Shown here: positions 60,701-64,000 of the stretch, piece by piece
Position numbering within the stretch: the stretch's first letter is position 1
Layout: every line of letters starts with the position of its first letter
Assembly: GCA_904066235.2 (NCBI GenBank)
Contig: CAJFCV020000001.1
Coordinates: 13,387,291-13,451,290, forward strand
Length of the DNA stretch: 64,000 nucleotides
Source: Bursaphelenchus xylophilus
Taxonomy: Eukaryota > Nematoda > Chromadorea > Rhabditida > Aphelenchoididae
Direction of reading: 5' to 3'
The notes under the pieces: model-generated
Told to the model about the DNA's origin: nothing
Database searches by the model: none
Seen by the model: only the letters and a program-made list of their open reading frames with translations
Made by a program: the position numbers and the translations under genes

Positions 60701-61873
60701 ATGTCGCTGACTGGGGAAGCACCCCAAGTGCGACGCTCAGATTTTGATGAAACTTGGCACAAATTTAGAATAATTTTTTCTAATCGTAAAGCATATGCGA
60801 GAATCCTAGCTCGCGCTTTGCAGAAACAACCGAGATTTTTGGATCGAACTCACGAAAAGTTTCATACCTATTTCTACCGTAAAGGATAATGTTTCTACAA
60901 AAAAATCAAATTTTTCCGAACGAAACTGCCAAAGTTATGGCCAAAAAGCGCTTTTCTCTCTGACCGCTCTCCGCGTTTCGCGCACTCTCTCGGCGACAAG
61001 AACAGTTCTATATCTCGGTGGCGCTTGCAAAGTGCGAGCTAAAACTTTCAGGAATCGATATTTAGTTTATACCCGACGCGTGTGCAAAATTTAAAGAAAA
61101 TCTGAGCGTCGCACTTGGGGTACTTCCCTTGTGAAATAAAAAAAATTGATTTTACCGCGACACAACTCGTTTTCTCGGCGGCGATGCGATTTTCGATGCG
61201 ACAGAGTGCTCATTATTTTCCCGACAGAATGATATATCGTATATGGCGGTAAAATTGGAGCTAAAAGATACCTCAAATTGCCCGAAATAAATTTCAAAAT
61301 AAGCTATCAGAAAGTTGTTTTAAAATAAACCACCAACGAAATGTTGTGTTTCTGTTCGTATCGAGTTCACGCCCGTCGTGTTCGCGATCTTTCGGAGCTG
61401 TTCGGCCGGGATTCGGACGATCAGTCTGTTGGCTTTTTCTTTGATCTTCTTGGCTTCTTCGGATATTGATAGTCTACAAAATGACAATTAAAAAAGTATG
61501 GATTTTTACCAAACTATTATATTTTCGGGACAAAAAGTCCTGAAAGTCGCGAGGTACTAGTCTGTCGGGAAAATAATGTGGATTTGTCGCGCCTTGAAAT
61601 ATCATTGCCTTCCGACGGAAAGCTGGAAACTTGATCCGCGACTGTGAGAATTTTTTGCGACAAATCCACATTATTTTCCCGACAAAACCTGATAAAGTCA
61701 TCAAAATCGCGAATTTACCGTTTCTTCTCCGACTCCACCGAACAAGACGGCTCTAGATCCATTGAAACACAACTGGAATTGGACAGATTGTTTGTGAACG
61801 TCACATTATCCTTGAAGTTGCGGGGTGTGCCAACCTCCGTCGAATCCGTCTCAAAACTTTCTTGTTGGAACAT
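51782..61873 (-). CDS. DEG/ENaC sodium channel subunit
   Basis: Eleven exons join in phase, 5'-3': 61719-61873, 61334-61473, 60369-60523, 60223-60310, 59997-60177, 58844-59198, 56042-56213, 55897-55971, 55219-55378, 53134-53530, 51782-52138, giving 744 residues. The cytosolic N terminus has the gating H-G motif (H104, G105). TM1 is about 118-139, followed by Y-P-L-V-T-I-C-S-F-N (162-171). The extracellular loop has G-N-C-Y (271-274), Cys-rich exons and the S-P-G after F-I-H-S. TM2 (about 530-551) includes G-M-S (536-538), the selectivity-filter position, in G-L-F-L-G-M-S-V-L-S-V-I-E-I. The C tail is about 190 residues and basic/Ser-rich. The family forms trimeric amiloride-sensitive channels. 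No assignment to a named worm gene is made. An acceptor 16 nt before the ATG suggests trans-splicing. Confidence 0.94.
52656..53104. mobile_element. Family A MITE with TAA duplication
   Basis: CAGGGGAAGTACCCCAAGTG to ACTTCCCCCG, flanked by TAA at 52653-52655 and 53105-53107, in the last intron of the DEG/ENaC gene. It ends only 29 bp from the next exon. Closely matches 48056-48375. Confidence 0.92.
53593..54645. mobile_element. 1.05-kb foldback element
   Basis: Begins GGGGCTTGTCCCACTAACAA and ends with its near inverse GTTAGTGGGACAGGCCCC. Arms are about 450 bp and differ at several sites; the centre is about 54060-54190. Arms contain GCGAGAGAGGTGAGAGAAAA and AATCATGATTCGAAGTCATA in inverted copies. 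In DEG/ENaC intron 9. Confidence 0.87.
54723..55171. mobile_element. Family A MITE with TTA duplication
   Basis: CAGGAGAAGTACCCCAAGTG to TACTTCCCCTG, TTA at 54720-54722 and 55172-55174, in DEG/ENaC intron 9. Confidence 0.92.
56694..58234. mobile_element. Tc1-like element with ~0.5-kb inverted arms
   Basis: Begins CAGTAGCTGCCAAAAAACTG and ends with the inverse, between TA dinucleotides at 56692-56693 and 58235-58236. The first bases resemble Tc1 termini (CAGTGCTGGCCAAAAA, established). Arms of about 0.5 kb are nearly identical near the ends and diverge inward; both encode the same 79-codon frame. A minus-strand frame across the centre has G-G-G-S followed by A-F-Y-G-L-G-T-T (about 57260-57325), like the core of Tc1 transposases, but it is truncated and lacks the D-D-E/D triad. 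In DEG/ENaC intron 6. Confidence 0.85.
58411..58759. mobile_element. Family A MITE lacking its left end
   Basis: Enters the family at TTTGCGGGCGCCGCGGAGATA and runs to the normal right end CTTCCCCTG. In DEG/ENaC intron 6, 84 bp from the next exon. Confidence 0.85.
59285..59472. repeat. Palindromic element GTCGCGACATAAAGTCCTGAC
   Basis: GTCGCGACATAAAGTCCTGA at the left and its exact inverse at the right, both with (A)CACATTTTG / CAAATGTGT, spanning about 188 bp in DEG/ENaC intron 5. Interior words include GCACTGTGC. Confidence 0.75.
60670..61234. repeat. Family B1 MITE split by a family A insertion
   Basis: The left B1 half (60670-60710) and right half (61132-61234) are separated exactly by the family A copy at 60711-61131. 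In DEG/ENaC intron 2. Confidence 0.88.
60711..61131. mobile_element. Family A MITE nested in a B1 copy
   Basis: CTGGGGAAGCACCCCAAGTG to TACTTCCCTTG, flanked by TGA at 60708-60710 and 61132-61134. Confidence 0.92.
61557..61694. repeat. Family B2 palindromic MITE
   Basis: TAGTCTGTCGGGAAAATAAT to TTATTTTCCCGACAAAACC in DEG/ENaC intron 1. Confidence 0.78.
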
Positions 61874-61891
61874 ATGCCTCCAGTGTGAGCT
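61874..61891 (-). promoter_or_regulatory. Candidate spliced-leader acceptor, DEG/ENaC gene
   Basis: AAATTTTCAG on the minus strand ends 16 nt before the ATG. The frame is open further upstream without another ATG, so an extra 5' exon is possible. Confidence 0.45.
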
Positions 61892-62288
61892 GAAAATTTT
61901 TTCGTCGATTTTCTCAGGATCAATATGACTGTGAAAAGAAAAATTGAGAGTACGGTAAAATTCAGGTGACAAGACAAAAAATAACACCAAATGGACGTAG
62001 AAATCAACTTTTATTCTTGAGTAATTGGGGTTATAATGAGGTAATAATGAGAAATTTTCTTGAGAGAGTTTCTGCGATAATTTGACAAAGCTTTGACAGT
62101 AAAAAAACCAAAAAACACCTCTAAATCGATAAAAAAAAGGCTGCGTTTTGGCTTTTGCAGTTTTTTCTGCTGTCGCTTGCACCCTGATCTACATAGCGCA
62201 AGCGCCAGAAATCGTCTGCCGCCTTGCCAAAAGGACTAGTAAACCTACATGTACAAACCCGCGAACAGCAAACCTCTCTATAAAGAAC

Positions 62289-62517
62289 AATACACGTCAA
62301 ACTGAGGAGTCCGGTGACCGGAATAGACTCTTCGCTATCGGTTTTTTACATTTCGTCTTGATTTCCAGAGAAAGAGAGAAAAAAGGCACGCAAAAGCGTA
62401 CTCTCTCGCCCCAAAAATTCCCCATTTCTTTCCCAACAAAGCGTTTTTTCGCGTCTTTTTTTGGCAAATTGCCAATCCATTCGTCGTACCGTTTTATCTT
62501 ATCTCAGTTTGACGTGA
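62289..62517. repeat. Element with CACGTCAAACTGAG ends
   Basis: CACGTCAAACTGAGGAGTCCG at the left and ATCTTATCTCAGTTTGACGTG at the right are imperfect inverted termini of a ~230-bp element. A second end is at 44580. Confidence 0.7.
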
Positions 62518-62550
62518 TATGCAAATCTCAGAGACTATTTCTGAGATTTC

Positions 62551-62640
62551 CAGTCTGTCGGGAAAATAATGAGACCAATGTTGATGCGTCAATCGCGGTG
62601 AAAGGCGATTTGATTTGATTCATTTCATCGGATATCGCTA
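62551..62640. repeat. Half of a family B1 MITE
   Basis: CAGTCTGTCGGGAAAATAATGAG and a shortened interior, without the right end. Confidence 0.6.
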
Positions 62641-62819
62641 CGACATAAGCAAGTTTCACATCGGTGGCTGCGGCGCCAGTGCGATGCAAACGACTTTTCT
62701 TTTGGCGTTTGCTCTGTACGAAATAAGTAAAATGCACTGTGCGTTGGCGACAAGCGTGGGAAAAAGTTCAAAATTCACTGTGCGAAAGAGAAAATACTAG
62801 TAAACCTTTTCACAACAAA

Positions 62820-63100
62820 ACCCTTCCAAACCAAAAAAAATTGCATCTCTTCAAATTTTGTTGTACAGAGACTTCACTGCATTAAAAAACATTGATTATG
62901 CATGATTTTTTACACGAAATTGTCTTTCATGTCCCTTTAAATACCCCTTCCGCCCACAGTTCAACTTCAAAGTTCCAATTGTTTCTTTAAATACCCTGCC
63001 CTAAGTAAGCCGCTAAACCCATCGCGCATCACTTTTGTAAAACCTTGTCGTCACTCAGGAAAATGAATGACTCACACTCTGCCCATTGATAAAAAATAAA
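62820..63100. other. Intergenic, no gene seen
   Basis: Contains two copies of TTTAAATACCCC/TTTAAATACCCT around 62937 and 62984 and otherwise unremarkable A/T-rich DNA. Confidence 0.3.
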
Positions 63101-63123
63101 AATGCCTTTCACACGGTGAAAAT

Positions 63124-63280
63124 GTCAGTCTGTCGGGAAAATAATGTGGATTTGTCGCGCCTTGGAATCGCCCATCATTGGTTTGCGTATCGCCGCGGCT
63201 GGAGCTTTGATGCGCGATTACGATAAAAAAAAAGACATTTTGCTGCGAAAAATCCACATTATTTTCCCGACAGACTGGTA
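63124..63280. repeat. Family B2 palindromic MITE
   Basis: TGTCAGTCTGTCGGGAAAAT to TTATTTTCCCGACAGACTGGTA. Confidence 0.82.
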
Positions 63281-63284
63281 CTAG

Positions 63285-63480
63285 ACCGTCCCGAAAGTCG
63301 CTGGAGTGATTTCGGTGACATGCACTGTGCGAAAACAAGTTCAGTTTGCACTGTGCAGTTTCTTGCATTTTGCACCGTGCAAAATTCTTTCATAGATTGT
63401 TGCTCGCACCATGTCTTTTCTTGCACAGTGCAAACGCCAAAAAATCAGTCCAACGACTCTCTAGACGGACTTGTAACAAA
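63285..63480. repeat. Element with GCACTGTGC motifs
   Basis: GTCGCTGGAGTGATTT at the left and AATCAGTCCAACGACT at the right are imperfect inverted ends. Inside are repeated GCACTGTGC/GCACAGTGC words. Related sequence is at 42410-42550 and 49870-49920. Confidence 0.6.
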
Positions 63481-63902
63481 AGTAATTTTTTTCGACAGGC
63501 AACTGTCATGAACCCTAAAAATGAATGAAAATGCAAAAAATTTTCAAATTAAAAAAAAATTTTTACCGTTATATATCGTATTTAGTAACCACCAGAACAA
63601 TATTTTCTTCATCACCCGAATATTCACCCACCCCAAAAATCCATCACCCGAATTTTCACCACACGAGTGTGCATCACCCGAATATTCTCGACCCCGGCAG
63701 GAATATGGCAAAAAAGAGTTTCGCGTTTCTTCTCTGACCGCTCTCCGAATTTCCCGTTATCCCTCGGCTAGAAAAATTCGTTGACTGTCTCGGCTGCGTA
63801 TGTAAAGCGAGAGCTAAAATTTTCGGGAATTGACACGTCACCTATGCACAATTGGTCAGCAAAATGAAAAAAAAATGTCTGAGCCCTTCTAAATATTATA
63901 CT

Positions 63903-64000
63903 TAAGTGACGGACCTGATCCAGTGGCAACAAACATGCCATTATGCATCAGGGAAGTATCAAAAAATGTAGCAAAATACCTCCCTCTTCAAGTGAAAAAA
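63903..64000. repeat. Family E MITE, cut by window end
   Basis: AAGTGACGGACCTGATCCAGTGGC and following bases match the left half of 1565-1814. Confidence 0.75.

Noticed and set aside
61715..62182. Extension of the DEG/ENaC first exon upstream of residue M1
   Set aside because: The frame stays open upstream but has no further ATG near the acceptor; a TTTTCAG site 16 nt before the chosen ATG better explains the start. An extra 5' exon is not excluded.

Overview
The window is nuclear DNA of a nematode, most likely a rhabditid close to Caenorhabditis. The evidence is short A/T-rich introns with TTTTCAG acceptors and GTAAGT donors, candidate spliced-leader acceptors 15-45 nt before start codons, metazoan membrane families (tetraspanin, DEG/ENaC), and a dense load of small palindromic DNA transposons, some with Tc4/Tc5-type TNA or Tc1-type TA target duplications. 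No rRNA, CRISPR array or bacterial-type operon is visible. Gene models were built by joining exons by hand; phase is consistent through every accepted model.

Layout. (1) 0.7-10.5 kb, plus strand: three tandem paralogues of an unassigned single-pass membrane family with a His/Gly-rich ectodomain, a C-W-x-C motif, one membrane helix, a Cys-rich juxtamembrane segment and a Pro-rich tail ending in a V-x-V-E-like motif. Promoter and 3' flank were duplicated with the gene. (2) 10.6-16.1 kb: repeats, including a 170-bp tandem array and an inverted-repeat element with a tRNA-like core. (3) 16.2-18.8 kb, plus: a six-cysteine tetraspanin. (4) 19.2-20.2 kb, minus: a secreted Cys-rich protein with a TATA box. 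(5) 20.3-24.4 kb: an old long-inverted-repeat element and an ill-defined spliced locus. (6) 24.6-32.95 kb, minus: a 14-exon, 1853-residue coiled-coil protein whose acidic tail carries repeated W-x-W motifs. (7) 34.2-35.5 kb, minus: an A20/AN1 zinc-finger protein. (8) 35.5-49.7 kb: mostly transposon debris, with a foldback element whose arms are tandem repeats and two CRE-like islands. (9) 49.7-51.0 kb, plus: a 164-residue secreted protein, tail-to-tail with (10) 51.8-61.9 kb, minus: an 11-exon DEG/ENaC channel subunit whose introns hold many transposons. (11) 61.9-64.0 kb: repeats.

The genes look independent; the only clear cluster is the His/Gly-rich trio. The coiled-coil tail suggests a Golgi or vesicle tether, by motif inference only. 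The most unusual items are the His/Gly-rich family with its expanding intron and 3'-flank repeats, the acidic W-x-W tail, inverted-repeat elements carrying Pol III-like boxes, and layered transposon insertions with clean target-site duplications.
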